Shown here piece after piece: positions 11,331 through 25,350 of a DNA stretch of 64,000 nucleotides. The stretch is taken from contig NW_027478521.1 of the NCBI RefSeq assembly GCF_051014685.1, forward strand, positions 1,054,001 through 1,118,000, read 5' to 3'. The notes beneath the pieces are model-generated. The model did not search any database. It was not told where the DNA came from and was given only the letters and a program-made list of their open reading frames with translations. The stretch's first letter is position 1, and each line of letters begins with the position of its first letter. Origin of the DNA: Ptiloglossa arizonensis (taxonomy: Eukaryota; Arthropoda; Insecta; Hymenoptera; Colletidae). The position numbers and the translations under genes are program-made.

Positions 11331-14300
11331 CCTAGTCCGTTCTAGTTATTCGTTTCGAGCACCAGAACTGCGAAAATTTTGAGTTTTTCAAGCGTTTCTT
11401 ACCTCCAAACTGCCATATCTCGCGAACGGATTGACAAATCCGCAAAATTTCTGTTGCATCTGAAAGTAGAAACTCACCCGATTACAACGGTATGCGTACT
11501 TTTCCCCTAGGCCGTTCTAGTTATTCTTTTCGAGCATCAGAACTGCGAAAATTTGGAGTTTCTCAAGCGTTTCTTACATCCAAACTGCCATATCTCGCGA
11601 ACGGATTGACCATTCCGCAAAATTTCTGTTGCATCTGAAAGTAGAAACTCGCCCGATTACAACGGTATGCGTACTTTTCCCCTAGTCCGTTCTAGTTATT
11701 CGTTTCGAGCATCAGAACTGCGAAAATTTTGAGTTTCTCAAGCGTTTCTTACCTCCAAACTGCCATATCTCGCGAACGGATTGACCAATCCGCAAAATTT
11801 CTGTTGCATCTGAAAGTACAAACTCGCCCGATTACAACGGTATGCCTACTTTTCCCCTAGGCCGTTCTAGTTATTCGTTTCGAGCATCAGAACTGCGAAA
11901 ATGTTGAGTTTATCAAGCGTTTCTTACCTACAAACTGCCATATCTCGCGAACGGATTGACCAATCCCCAAAATTTCTGTTGCATCTGAAAGTAGAAACTC
12001 GCCCGATTACAACGGTATGCGTACTTTTCCCCTAGGCCGTTCTAGTTATTCGTTTCGAGCATCAGAACTGCGAAAATTTTGAGTTTCTCAAGCGTTTCTT
12101 ACTTCCAAACCGCCATATCTCGCGAACGGATTGACCAATCCGAAAAATTTCTGTTGCATCTGAAAGTAGAAACTCGCCCGATTACAACGGTATGCGTACT
12201 TTTCCCCTAGGCCGTTCTAGTTAATCGTTTCGAGCATCAGAACTGCGAAAATTTTGAGTTTCTCAAGAGTTTCTTACTTCCAAACTGCCATATCTCGCGA
12301 ACGGATTGACCAATCCGCAAAATTTCTGATGCATCTGAAAGTAGAAAGTCGCCCGATTACAACGGTATGCGTACTTTTCCCCTAGAACGTTCTAGTTATG
12401 CTTGTCGAGCATCAGAACTGCGAAAATTTTGAGTTTCTCAAGCATTTCTTACCTCCAAACTGCCATATCTCGCGAACGGATTGACCAATCCGCAAAATTT
12501 CTGTTGCATCTGAAAGTAGAAACTCGCCCGATTACAATGGTATGCGTACTTCTCCCCTAGTCCGTTCTAGTTATTCGTTTCCAGCATCAGAACTGCGAAA
12601 ATTTTGAGTTTCTCAAGCGTTTCTTACTTCCAAACCGCCATATCTCGCGAACGGATTGACCAATCCGCAAAATTTCTGTTGCATCTGAAATTAGAAACTC
12701 GCCCGATTACAACGGTATTCGTACTTTTCCCCTAGGCCGTTCTGGTTAATCGTTTCGAGCATCAGAACTGCGGAAATTTTGAGTTTCTCAAGCGTTTCTT
12801 ACTTCCAAACTGCCATATCTCGCGAACGGATTGACCAATCCGCAAAATTTCTGTTGCATCTGAAAGTAGAAATTCGCCCGATTACAACGGTATACGTACT
12901 TTTCCCCTAGACCGTTCTAGTTATGCTTGTCGAGCATCAGAACTGCGAAAATTTTGAGTTTCTCAAGCGTTTCTTACCCCCAAACTGCCATATCTCGCGA
13001 ACGGATTGACCAATCCGCAAAATTTCTGTTGCATCTGAAAGTAGAAACTCGCCCGATTACAACGGTATGCGTACTTTTCCCGTAGGCCGTTGTAGTTATT
13101 CGTTTCGAGCATGAGAACTGCGAAAATTTTGGGTTTCTCAAGCGTTGCTTACCTCCAAACTGCCATATCTCGCGAACGGATTGACCAATCCGCAAAATTT
13201 CTGTTGCATCTGAAAGTAGAAACTCGCCCGATTACAACGGTATGCGTACTTTTCCCCTGGGCCGTTCTGGTTATTCGTTTCGAGTATCAGAACTGTGATA
13301 ATTTTGAGTTTCTCGACCGTTTCTTACCTCCAAACTGCCATATCTCGCGAACGGATTGACCAATCCGCAAAATGTCTGCTGCATCTGAAAGTAGAAAGTC
13401 GCCCGATTACAACGGTATACGTACTTTTCCCCTAGACCGTTCTAGTTATGCTTGTCGAGCATCCGAACTGCGAAAATTTTGAGTTTCTCAAGCGTTTCTT
13501 ATCTCCAAACTGCCATATCTCGCGAACGGATTGAATAATCCGCAAAAATTCTGTTGCATCTGAAAGTAGAAACTCGCCCGATTACAACGGTATGCGTACT
13601 TTTCCCCTAGGCCGTTCTAGTTATTCGTTTCGAGCATCAGAACTGCGAAAATTTTGAGTTTCTCAAGCGTTTCTTACCTCCAAACTGCCATATCTCGCGA
13701 ACGGATTGACCAATCCGCAAAATTTCTGATGCATCTGAAAGTAGAAAGTCGCCCGATTACAACGGTATGCGTACTTTTCCCCTAGAACGTTCTAGTTATG
13801 CTTGTCGAGCATCAGAACTGCGAAAATTTTGAGTTTCTCAAGCATTTCTTACCTCCAAACTGCCATATCTCGCGAACGGATTGACCAATCCGCAAAATTT
13901 CTGTTGCATCTGAAGGTAGAAACTCGCCCGATTACAACGGTATGCGTACTTTTCCCGTAGGCCGTTGTAGTTATTCGTTTCGAGCATGAGAACTGCGAAA
14001 ATTTTGGGTTTCTCAAGCGTTGCTTACCTCCAAACTGCCATATCTCGCGAACGGATTGACCAATCCGCAAAATTTCTGTTGCATCTGAAAGTAGAAACTC
14101 GCCCGATTACAACGGTATGCGTACTTTTCCCCTGGGCCGTTCTGGTTATTCGTTTCGAGTATCAGAACTGTGATAATTTTGAGTTTCTCGACCGTTTCTT
14201 ACCTCCAAACTGCCATATCTCGCGAACGGATTGACCAATCCGCAAAATTTCTGTTGCATCTGAAAGTAGAAACTCGCCCGATTACAACGGTATGCGTACT

Positions 14301-14410
14301 TTTCCCCTAGTCCGTTCTAGTTATTCGTTTCGAGCATCAGAACTGCGAAAATTTTGAGTTTCTCAAGCGTTTCTTACCTACAAACTGCCATATCTCGCGA
14401 ACGGATTGAC
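11331..14410 (+). repeat. Long segmental duplication, right copy
   Basis: This is the partner of 1181-4260, 10150 bp downstream. The unit at 11201 also matches base 1 at an offset of 11200, so the left-end block recurs here with one 6-mer removed or never duplicated. The private variant AACTTCG seen at 341 and 1391 is the common AACTGCG form at 11541, so this copy keeps the older state there. Confidence 0.9.
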
Positions 14411-15900
14411 CAATCCGCAAAATTTCTGTTGCATCTGAAAGTAGAAACTCGCCCGATTACAAGGGTATGCGTACTTTTCCCCTAGGCCGTTCTAGTTATT
14501 CGTTTCGAGCATCAGAACTGCGAAAATTTTGAGTTTCTCAAGCGTTTCTTACTTCCAAACCGCCATATCTCGCGAACGGATTGACCAATCCGCAAAATTT
14601 CTGATGCATCTGAAAGTAGAAAGTCGCCCGATTACAAGGGTATGCGTACTTTTCCCCTAGGCCGTTCTAGTTATTCGTTTCGAGCATCAGAACTGCGAAA
14701 ATTTTGAGTTTCTCAAGCGTTTCTTACTTCCAAACCGCCATATCTCGCGAACGGATTGACCAATCCGCAAAATTTCTGATGCATCTGAAAGTAGGAAGTC
14801 GCCCGATTACAACGGTATGCGTACTTTTCCCCTAGAACGTTCTAGTTTAGCTTGTCGAGCATCAGAACTGCGAAAATTTTGAGTTTCTCAAGCGTTTCTT
14901 ACCTCCAAACTGCCATATCTCGCGAACGGATCTACCAATCCGCAAAATTTCTGTTGCATCTGAAAGTAGAAACTCGCCCGATTACAACGGTATGCGTACT
15001 TTTCCCCTAGTCCGTTCTAGTTATTCGTTTCGAGCATCAGAACTGCGAAAATTTTGAGTTTTTCAAGCGTTCCTTACTTCCAAATTGCCATACCTCGCGA
15101 ACGGATTGAGCAATCCGCAAAATTTCTGTTGCATCTGGAGGTAGAAACTCGCCCGTTTACAACGGAATGCGTACTTTTCCCCTAGGCCGTTCTTGTTATT
15201 CGTTTCGAGCATCAGAACTGCGAAAATTTTGAGTTTCTCAAGCGTATCTTACTTCCAAACCGCCATATCTCGCGAACGGATTGACCAATCCGCAAAATTT
15301 CTGTTGCATCTGAAAGTAGAAACTCGCCCGATTACAACGGTATGCGTACCTTTCCCCTAGTCCGTTCTAGTTATTCGTTTCGAGCATCAGAACTGCGAAA
15401 ATTTTGAGTTTCTCAAGCGTTTCTTAACTCCAAACTGCCATATCTCGCGAACGGATTGACCAATCCGCAAAATTTCTGTTGCTTCTGAAAGTAGAAACTC
15501 GCCCGATTACAACGGTATGCGTACTATTCCCCTAGTCCGTCCTAGTTATTCGTTTCGAGCATCAGAACTGCGAAAATTTTGAGTTTTTCAAGCGTTTCTT
15601 ACTTCCAAATTGCCATACCTCGCGAACGGATTGAGCAATCCGCAAAATTTCTGTTGCATCTGAAGGTAGAAACTCGCCCGTTTACAACGGAATGCGTACT
15701 TTTCCCCTAGGCCGTTCTAGTTATTCGTTTCGAGCATCAGAACTGCGAAAATTTTGAGTTTCTCAAGCGTTTCTTACTTCCAAACCGCCATATCTCGCGA
15801 ACGGATTGACCAATCCGCAAAATTTCTGTTGCATCTGAAAGTAGAAACTCGCCCGATTACAACGGTATGCGTACTTTTCCCCTAGTCCGTTCTAGTTATT
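14411..15900 (+). repeat. Irregular monomers between HOR blocks
   Basis: This stretch has about 8.5 monomers in correct 175-bp phase, and I did not match it as a whole to a neighbouring HOR. It has several private changes: ACAAGGGTATG twice (near 14461 and 14636), TAGTTTAGCTTG near 14843, CGGATCTACC near 14928, GCGTTCCTTAC near 15068, CGTATCTTAC near 15242 and TACTATTCCC near 15523. The right part (CTTAACTCC at 15426, then TCCGTCCTAG) resembles 19.6-20.1 kb, but three monomers found there are missing here. Confidence 0.8.
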
Positions 15901-18900
15901 CGTTTCGAGCATCAGAACTGCGAAAATTTTGAGTTTCTCAAGCGTTTCTTACCTCCAAACTGCCATATCTCGCGAACGGATTGACCAATCCGCAAAATTT
16001 CCGTTGCATCTGAAAGTAGAAACTCGCCCGATTACAACGGTATGCGTACTTTTCCCCTAGGCCGTTCTAGTTAATCGTTTCGAGCATCAGAACTGCGAAA
16101 ATTTTGAGTTTCTCAAGCGTTTCTTACTTCCAAACTGCCATATCTCGCGAACGGATTGACCAATCAGCAAAATTTCTGATGCATCTGAAAGTAGAAAGTC
16201 GCTCGATTACAACGGTATGCGTACTTTTCCCCTAGAACGTTCTAGTTATGCTTGTCGAGCATCAGAACTGCGAAAATTTTGAGTTTCTCAAGCGTTTCTT
16301 ACCTCCAACCTGCCATATCTCGCGAACGGATTGACCAATCCGCAAAATTTCTGTTGCATCTGAAAGTAGAAACTCGCCCGATTACAACGGTATGCGTACT
16401 TTTCCCCTAGGCCGTTCTAGTTATTCGTTTCGAGCATCAGAACTGCGAAAATTTTGAGTTTCTCAAGCGTTTCTTACTTCCAAACCGCCATATCTCGCGA
16501 ACGGATTGACCAATCCGCAAAATTTCTGTTGCATCTGAAAGTAGAAACTCGCCCGATTACAACGGTATGCGTACTTTTCCCCTAGGCCGTTCTAGTTAAT
16601 CGTTTCGAGCATCAGAACTGCGAAAATTTTGAGTTTCTCAAGCGTTTCTTACTTCCAAACTGCCATATCTCGCGAACGGATTGACCAATCAGCAAAATTT
16701 CTGATGCATCTGAAAGTAGAAAGTCGCCCGATTACAACGGTATGCGTACTTTTTCCCTAGAACGTTCTAGTTATGCTTGTCGAGCATCAGAACTGCGAAA
16801 ATTTTGAGTTTCTCAAGCGTTTCTTACCTCCAAACTGCCATATCTCGCGAACGGATTGACCAATCCGCAAAATTTCTGTTGCATCTGAAAGTAGAAACTC
16901 GCCCGATTACAACGGTATGCGTACTTTTCCCCTAGGCCGTTCTAGTTATTCGTTTCGAGCATCAGAACTGCGAAAATTTTGAGTTTCTCAAGCGTTTCTT
17001 ACTTCCAAACCGCCATATCTCGCGAACGGATTGACCAATCCGCAAAATTTCTGTTGCATCTGAAAGTAGAAACTCGCCCGATTACAACGGTATGCGTACT
17101 TTTCCCCTAGGCCGTTCTAGTTAATCGTTTCGAGCATCAGAACTGCGAAAATTTTGAGTTTCTCAAGCGTTTCTTACTTCCAAACTGCCATATCTCGCGA
17201 ACGGATTGACCAATCAGCAAAATTTCTGATGCATCTGAAAGTAGAAAGTCGCCCGATTACAACGGTATGCGTACTTTTTCCCTAGAACGTTCTAGTTATG
17301 CTTGTCGAGCATCAGAACTGCGAAAATTTTGAGTTTCTCAAGCGTTTCTTACCTCCAAACTGCCATATCTCGCGAACGGATTGACCAATCCGCAAAATTT
17401 CTGTTGCATCTGAAAGTAGAAACTCGCCCGATTACAACGGTATGCGTACTTTTCCCCTAGTCCGTCCTAGTTATTCGTTTCGAGCATCAGAACTGCGAAA
17501 ATTTTGAGTTTTTCAAGCGTTTCTTACTTCCAAATTGCCATACCTCGCGAACGGATTGAGCAATCCGCAAAATTTCTGTTGCATCTGAAGGTAGAAACTC
17601 GCCCGTTTACAACGGAATGCGTACTTTTCCCCTAGGCCGTTCTAGTTATTCGTTTCGAGCATCAGAACTGCGAAAATTTTGAGTGTCTCAAGCGTTTCTT
17701 ACCTCCAAACCGCCATATCTCGCGAACGGATTGACCAATCCGCAAAATTTCTGTTGCATCTGAAAGTAGAAACTCGCCCGATTACAACGGTATGCGTACT
17801 TTTCCCCTAGTCCGTTCTAGTTATTCGTTTCGAGCATCATAACTGCGAAAATTTTGAGTTTCTCAAGCGTTTCTTACCTCCAAACTGCCATATCTCGCGA
17901 ACGGATTGACTAATCCGCAAAATTTCTGTTGCATCTGAAAGTAGAAACTCACCCGATTACAACGGTATGCGTACTTTTCCCCTAGGCCGTTCTAGTTATT
18001 CTTTTCGAGCATCAGAACTGCGAAAATTTGGAGTTTCTCAAGCGTTTCTTACCTCCAAACTGCCATATCTCGCGAACGGATTGACCAATCCGCAAAATTT
18101 CTGTTGCATCTGAAAGTAGAAACTCGCCCGATTACAACGGTATGCGTACTTTTCCCCTAGTCCGTTCTAGTTATTCGTTTCGAGCATCAGAACTGCGAAA
18201 ATTTTGAGTTTCTCAAGCGTTTCTTACCTCCAAACTGCCATATCTCGCGAACGGATTGACCAATCCGCAAAATTTCTGTTGCATCTGAAAGTACAAACTC
18301 GCCCGATTACAACGGTATGCCTACTTTTCCCCTAGGCCGTTCTAGTTATTCGTTTCGAGCATCAGAACTGCGAAAATGTTGAGTTTATCAAGCGTTTCTT
18401 ACCTACAAACTGCCATATCTCGCGAACGGATTGACCAATCCCCAAAATTTCTGTTGCATCTGAAAGTAGAAACTCGCCCGATTACAACGGTATGCGTACT
18501 TTTCCCCTAGGCCGTTCTAGTTATTCGTTTCGAGCATCAGAACTGCGAAAATTTTGAGTTTCTCAAGCGTTTCTTACTTCCAAACCGCCATATCTCGCGA
18601 ACGGATTGACCAATCCGCAAAATTTCTGTTGCATCTGAAAGTAGAAACTCGCCCGATTACAACGGTATGCGTACTTTTCCCCTAGGCCGTTCTAGTTAAT
18701 CGTTTCGAGCATCAGAACTGCGAAAATTTTGAGTTTCTCAAGCGTTTCTTACTTCCAAACTGCCATATCTCGCGAACGGATTGACCAATCCGCAAAATTT
18801 CTGATGCAACTGAAAGAAGAAAGTCGCCCGATTACAACGGTATGCGTACTTTTCCCCTAGAACGTTCTAGTTATGCTTGTCGAGCATCAGAACTGCGAAA

Positions 18901-20625
18901 ATTTTGAGTTTCTCAAGCATTTCTTACCTCCAAACTGCCATATCTCGCGAACGGATTGACCAATCCGCAAAATTTCTGTTGCATCTGAAGGTAGAAACTC
19001 GCCCGATTACAACGGTATGCGTACTTTTCCCCTAGGCCGTTCTAGTTATTCGTTTCGAGCATCAGAACTGCGAAAATTTTGAGTTTCTCAAGCGTTTCTT
19101 ACCTCCAAACTACCATATCTCGCGAACGGATTAACCAATCCGCAAAATTTCTGTTGCATCTGAAAGTACAAACTCGCCCGATTACAACGGTATGCGTACT
19201 TTTCCCCTAGTCCGTTCTAGTTATTCGTTTCGAGCATCAGAACTGCGAAAATTTTGAGTTTCTCAAGCGTTTCTTACCTACAAACTGCCATATCTCGCGA
19301 ACGGATTGACCAGTCCGCAAAATTTCTGTTGCATCTGAAAGTAGAAACTCGCCCGATTACAACGGTATGCGTACTTTTCCCCTAGGCCGTTCTAGTTATT
19401 CGTTTCGAGCATCAGAACTGCGAAAATTTTGAGTTTCTCAAGCGTTTCTTACTTCCAAACCGCCATATCTCGCGAACGGATTGACCAATCCGCAAAATTT
19501 CTGTTGCATCTGAAAGTAGAAACTCGCCCGATTACAACGGTATGCGTACTTTTCCCCTAGGCCGTTCTAGTTATGCTTGTCGAGCATCAGAACTGCGAAA
19601 ATTTTGAGTTTCTCAAGCGTTTCTTAACTCCAAACTGCCATATCTCGCGAACGGATTGACCAATCCGCAAAATTTCTGTTGCTTCTGAAAGTAGAAACTC
19701 GCCCGATTACAACGGTATGCGTACTTTTCCCCTAGTCCGTCCTAGTTATTCGTTTCGAGCATCAGAACTGCGAAAATTTTGAGTTTTTCAAGCGTTTCTT
19801 ACTTCCAAATTGCCATACCTCGCGAACGGATTGAGCAATCCGCAAAATTTCTGTTGCATCTGAAGGTAGAAACTCGCCCGTTTACAACGGAATGCGTACT
19901 TTTCCCCTAGGCCGTTCTAGTTATTCGTTTCGAGCATCAGAACTGCGATAATTTTGAGTTTCTCAAGCGTTTCTTACTTCCAAACCGCCATATCTCGCGA
20001 ACGGATTGACCAATCCGCAAAATTTCTGTTGCATCTGAAAGTAGAAACTCGCCCGATTACAACGGTATGCGTACTTTTCCCCTAGTCCGTTCTAGTTATT
20101 CGTTTCGAGCATCAGAACTGCGAAAATTTTGAGTTTCTCAAGCGTTTCTTACCTCCAAACTGCCATATCTCGCGAACGGATTGACTAATCCGCAAAATTT
20201 CTGTTGCATCTGAAAGTAGAAACTCACCCGATTACAACGGTATGCGTACTTTTCCCCTAGTCCGTTCTAGTTATTCGTTTCGAGCATCAGAACTGCGAAA
20301 ATTTTGAGTTTCTCAAGCGTTTCTTACCTCCAAACTGCCATATCTCGCGAACGGATTGACTAATCCGCAAAATTTCTGTTGCATCTGAAAGTAGAAACTC
20401 ACCCGATTACAACGGTATGCGTACTTTTCCCCTAGGCCGTTCTAGTTATTCTTTTCGAGCATCAGAACTGCGAAAATTTGGAGTTTCTCAAGCGTTTCTT
20501 ACCTCCAAACTACCATATCTCGCGAACGGATTGACCAATCCGCAAAATTTCTGTTGCATCTGAAAGTAGAAACTCGCCCGATTACAACGGTATGCGTACT
20601 TTTCCCCTAGTCCGTTTTAGTTATT
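15901..20625 (+). repeat. 27-monomer HOR (4725 bp), copy 1
   Basis: Rare markers recur exactly 4725 bp to the right: AATTTCCGTTGC at 16001 and 20726, and GATGCAACTG at 18803 and 23528. Very few differences were noticed against copy 2, including AACTCGCCC here versus AACTAGCCC at 20748 and TTTCCCCTAG here versus TTTTCCCTAG near 23403. The unit mixes at least four monomer subfamilies in fixed order. Confidence 0.92.
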
Positions 20626-23600
20626 CGTTTCGAGCATCAGAACTGCGAAAATTTTGAGTTTCTCAAGCGTTTCTTACCTCCAAACTGCCATATCTCGCGA
20701 ACGGATTGACCAATCCGCAAAATTTCCGTTGCATCTGAAAGTAGAAACTAGCCCGATTACAACGGTATGCGTACTTTTCCCCTAGGCCGTTCTAGTTAAT
20801 CGTTTCGAGCATCAGAACTGCGAAAATTTTGAGTTTCTCAAGCGTTTCTTACTTCCAAACTGCCATATCTCGCGAACGGATTGACCAATCAGCAAAATTT
20901 CTGATGCATCTGAAAGTAGAAAGTCGCTCGATTACAACGGTATGCGTACTTTTCCCCTAGAACGTTCTAGTTATGCTTGTCGAGCATCAGAACTGCGAAA
21001 ATTTTGAGTTTCTCAAGCGTTTCTTACCTCCAACCTGCCATATCTCGCGAACGGATTGACCAATCCGCAAAATTTCTGTTGCATCTGAAAGTAGAAACTC
21101 GCCCGATTACAACGGTATGCGTACTTTTCCCCTAGGCCGTTCTAGTTATTCGTTTCGAGCATCAGAACTGCGAAAATTTTGAGTTTCTCAAGCGTTTCTT
21201 ACTTCCAAACCGCCATATCTCGCGAACGGATTGACCAATCCGCAAAATTTCTGTTGCATCTGAAAGTAGAAACTCGCCCGATTACAACGGTATGCGTACT
21301 TTTCCCCTAGGCCGTTCTAGTTAATCGTTTCGAGCATCAGAACTGCGAAAATTTTGAGTTTCTCAAGCGTTTCTTACTTCCAAACTGCCATATCTCGCGA
21401 ACGGATTGACCAATCAGCAAAATTTCTGATGCATCTGAAAGTAGAAAGTCGCCCGATTACAACGGTATGCGTACTTTTTCCCTAGAACGTTCTAGTTATG
21501 CTTGTCGAGCATCAGAACTGCGAAAATTTTGAGTTTCTCAAGCGTTTCTTACCTCCAAACTGCCATATCTCGCGAACGGATTGACCAATCCGCAAAATTT
21601 CTGTTGCATCTGAAAGTAGAAACTCGCCCGATTACAACGGTATGCGTACTTTTCCCCTAGGCCGTTCTAGTTATTCGTTTCGAGCATCAGAACTGCGAAA
21701 ATTTTGAGTTTCTCAAGCGTTTCTTACTTCCAAACCGCCATATCTCGCGAACGGATTGACCAATCCGCAAAATTTCTGTTGCATCTGAAAGTAGAAACTC
21801 GCCCGATTACAACGGTATGCGTACTTTTCCCCTAGGCCGTTCTAGTTAATCGTTTCGAGCATCAGAACTGCGAAAATTTTGAGTTTCTCAAGCGTTTCTT
21901 ACTTCCAAACTGCCATATCTCGCGAACGGATTGACCAATCAGCAAAATTTCTGATGCATCTGAAAGTAGAAAGTCGCCCGATTACAACGGTATGCGTACT
22001 TTTTCCCTAGAACGTTCTAGTTATGCTTGTCGAGCATCAGAACTGCGAAAATTTTGAGTTTCTCAAGCGTTTCTTACCTCCAAACTGCCATATCTCGCGA
22101 ACGGATTGACCAATCCGCAAAATTTCTGTTGCATCTGAAAGTAGAAACTCGCCCGATTACAACGGTATGCGTACTTTTCCCCTAGTCCGTCCTAGTTATT
22201 CGTTTCGAGCATCAGAACTGCGAAAATTTTGAGTTTTTCAAGCGTTTCTTACTTCCAAATTGCCATACCTCGCGAACGGATTGAGCAATCCGCAAAATTT
22301 CTGTTGCATCTGAAGGTAGAAACTCGCCCGTTTACAACGGAATGCGTACTTTTCCCCTAGGCCGTTCTAGTTATTCGTTTCGAGCATCAGAACTGCGAAA
22401 ATTTTGAGTGTCTCAAGCGTTTCTTACCTCCAAACCGCCATATCTCGCGAACGGATTGACCAATCCGCAAAATTTCTGTTGCATCTGAAAGTAGAAACTC
22501 GCCCGATTACAACGGTATGCGTACTTTTCCCCTAGTCCGTTCTAGTTATTCGTTTCGAGCATCATAACTGCGAAAATTTTGAGTTTCTCAAGCGTTTCTT
22601 ACCTCCAAACTGCCATATCTCGCGAACGGATTGACTAATCCGCAAAATTTCTGTTGCATCTGAAAGTAGAAACTCACCCGATTACAACGGTATGCGTACT
22701 TTTCCCCTAGGCCGTTCTAGTTATTCTTTTCGAGCATCAGAACTGCGAAAATTTGGAGTTTCTCAAGCGTTTCTTACCTCCAAACTGCCATATCTCGCGA
22801 ACGGATTGACCAATCCGCAAAATTTCTGTTGCATCTGAAAGTAGAAACTCGCCCGATTACAACGGTATGCGTACTTTTCCCCTAGTCCGTTCTAGTTATT
22901 CGTTTCGAGCATCAGAACTGCGAAAATTTTGAGTTTCTCAAGCGTTTCTTACCTCCAAACTGCCATATCTCGCGAACGGATTGACCAATCCGCAAAATTT
23001 CTGTTGCATCTGAAAGTACAAACTCGCCCGATTACAACGGTATGCCTACTTTTCCCCTAGGCCGTTCTAGTTATTCGTTTCGAGCATCAGAACTGCGAAA
23101 ATGTTGAGTTTATCAAGCGTTTCTTACCTACAAACTGCCATATCTCGCGAACGGATTGACCAATCCCCAAAATTTCTGTTGCATCTGAAAGTAGAAACTC
23201 GCCCGATTACAACGGTATGCGTACTTTTCCCCTAGGCCGTTCTAGTTATTCGTTTCGAGCATCAGAACTGCGAAAATTTTGAGTTTCTCAAGCGTTTCTT
23301 ACTTCCAAACCGCCATATCTCGCGAACGGATTGACCAATCCGCAAAATTTCTGTTGCATCTGAAAGTAGAAACTCGCCCGATTACAACGGTATGCGTACT
23401 TTTTCCCTAGGCCGTTCTAGTTAATCGTTTCGAGCATCAGAACTGCGAAAATTTTGAGTTTCTCAAGCGTTTCTTACTTCCAAACTGCCATATCTCGCGA
23501 ACGGATTGACCAATCCGCAAAATTTCTGATGCAACTGAAAGAAGAAAGTCGCCCGATTACAACGGTATGCGTACTTTTCCCCTAGAACGTTCTAGTTATG

Positions 23601-25350
23601 CTTGTCGAGCATCAGAACTGCGAAAATTTTGAGTTTCTCAAGCATTTCTTACCTCCAAACTGCCATATCTCGCGAACGGATTGACCAATCCGCAAAATTT
23701 CTGTTGCATCTGAAGGTAGAAACTCGCCCGATTACAACGGTATGCGTACTTTTCCCCTAGGCCGTTCTAGTTATTCGTTTCGAGCATCAGAACTGCGAAA
23801 ATTTTGAGTTTCTCAAGCGTTTCTTACCTCCAAACTACCATATCTCGCGAACGGATTAACCAATCCGCAAAATTTCTGTTGCATCTGAAAGTACAAACTC
23901 GCCCGATTACAACGGTATGCGTACTTTTCCCCTAGTCCGTTCTAGTTATTCGTTTCGAGCATCAGAACTGCGAAAATTTTGAGTTTCTCAAGCGTTTCTT
24001 ACCTACAAACTGCCATATCTCGCGAACGGATTGACCAGTCCGCAAAATTTCTGTTGCATCTGAAAGTAGAAACTCGCCCGATTACAACGGTATGCGTACT
24101 TTTCCCCTAGGCCGTTCTAGTTATTCGTTTCGAGCATCAGAACTGCGAAAATTTTGAGTTTCTCAAGCGTTTCTTACTTCCAAACCGCCATATCTCGCGA
24201 ACGGATTGACCAATCCGCAAAATTTCTGTTGCATCTGAAAGTAGAAACTCGCCCGATTACAACGGTATGCGTACTTTTCCCCTAGGCCGTTCTAGTTATG
24301 CTTGTCGAGCATCAGAACTGCGAAAATTTTGAGTTTCTCAAGCGTTTCTTAACTCCAAACTGCCATATCTCGCGAACGGATTGACCAATCCGCAAAATTT
24401 CTGTTGCTTCTGAAAGTAGAAACTCGCCCGATTACAACGGTATGCGTACTTTTCCCCTAGTCCGTCCTAGTTATTCGTTTCGAGCATCAGAACTGCGAAA
24501 ATTTTGAGTTTTTCAAGCGTTTCTTACTTCCAAATTGCCATACCTCGCGAACGGATTGAGCAATCCGCAAAATTTCTGTTGCATCTGAAGGTAGAAACTC
24601 GCCCGTTTACAACGGAATGCGTACTTTTCCCCTAGGCCGTTCTAGTTATTCGTTTCGAGCATCAGAACTGCGATAATTTTGAGTTTCTCAAGCGTTTCTT
24701 ACTTCCAAACCGCCATATCTCGCGAACGGATTGACCAATCCGCAAAATTTCTGTTGCATCTGAAAGTAGAAACTCGCCCGATTACAACGGTATGCGTACT
24801 TTTCCCCTAGTCCGTTCTAGTTATTCGTTTCGAGCATCAGAACTGCGAAAATTTTGAGTTTCTCAAGCGTTTCTTACCTCCAAACTGCCATATCTCGCGA
24901 ACGGATTGACTAATCCGCAAAATTTCTGTTGCATCTGAAAGTAGAAACTCACCCGATTACAACGGTATGCGTACTTTTCCCCTAGTCCGTTCTAGTTATT
25001 CGTTTCGAGCATCAGAACTGCGAAAATTTTGAGTTTCTCAAGCGTTTCTTACCTCCAAACTGCCATATCTCGCGAACGGATTGACTAATCCGCAAAATTT
25101 CTGTAGCATCTGAAAGTAGAAACTCACCCGATTACAACGGTATGCGTACTTTTCCCCTAGGCCGTTCTAGTTATTCTTTTCGAGCATCAGAACTGCGAAA
25201 ATTTGGAGTTTCTCAAGCGTTTCTTACCTCCAAACTACCATATCTCGCGAACGGATTGACCAATCCGCAAAATTTCTGTTGCATCTGAAAGTAGAAACTC
25301 GCCCGATTACAACGGTATGCGTACTTTTCCCCTAGTCCGTTTTAGTTATT
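20626..25350 (+). repeat. 27-monomer HOR (4725 bp), copy 2
   Basis: This is the second near-identical copy of the 27-mer. A third, truncated copy follows to about 26.1 kb (AATTTCCGTTGC at 25451) before three monomers are skipped and the array passes into the 29-mer zone. A private change is TCTGTAGCATC near 25103. Confidence 0.92.
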
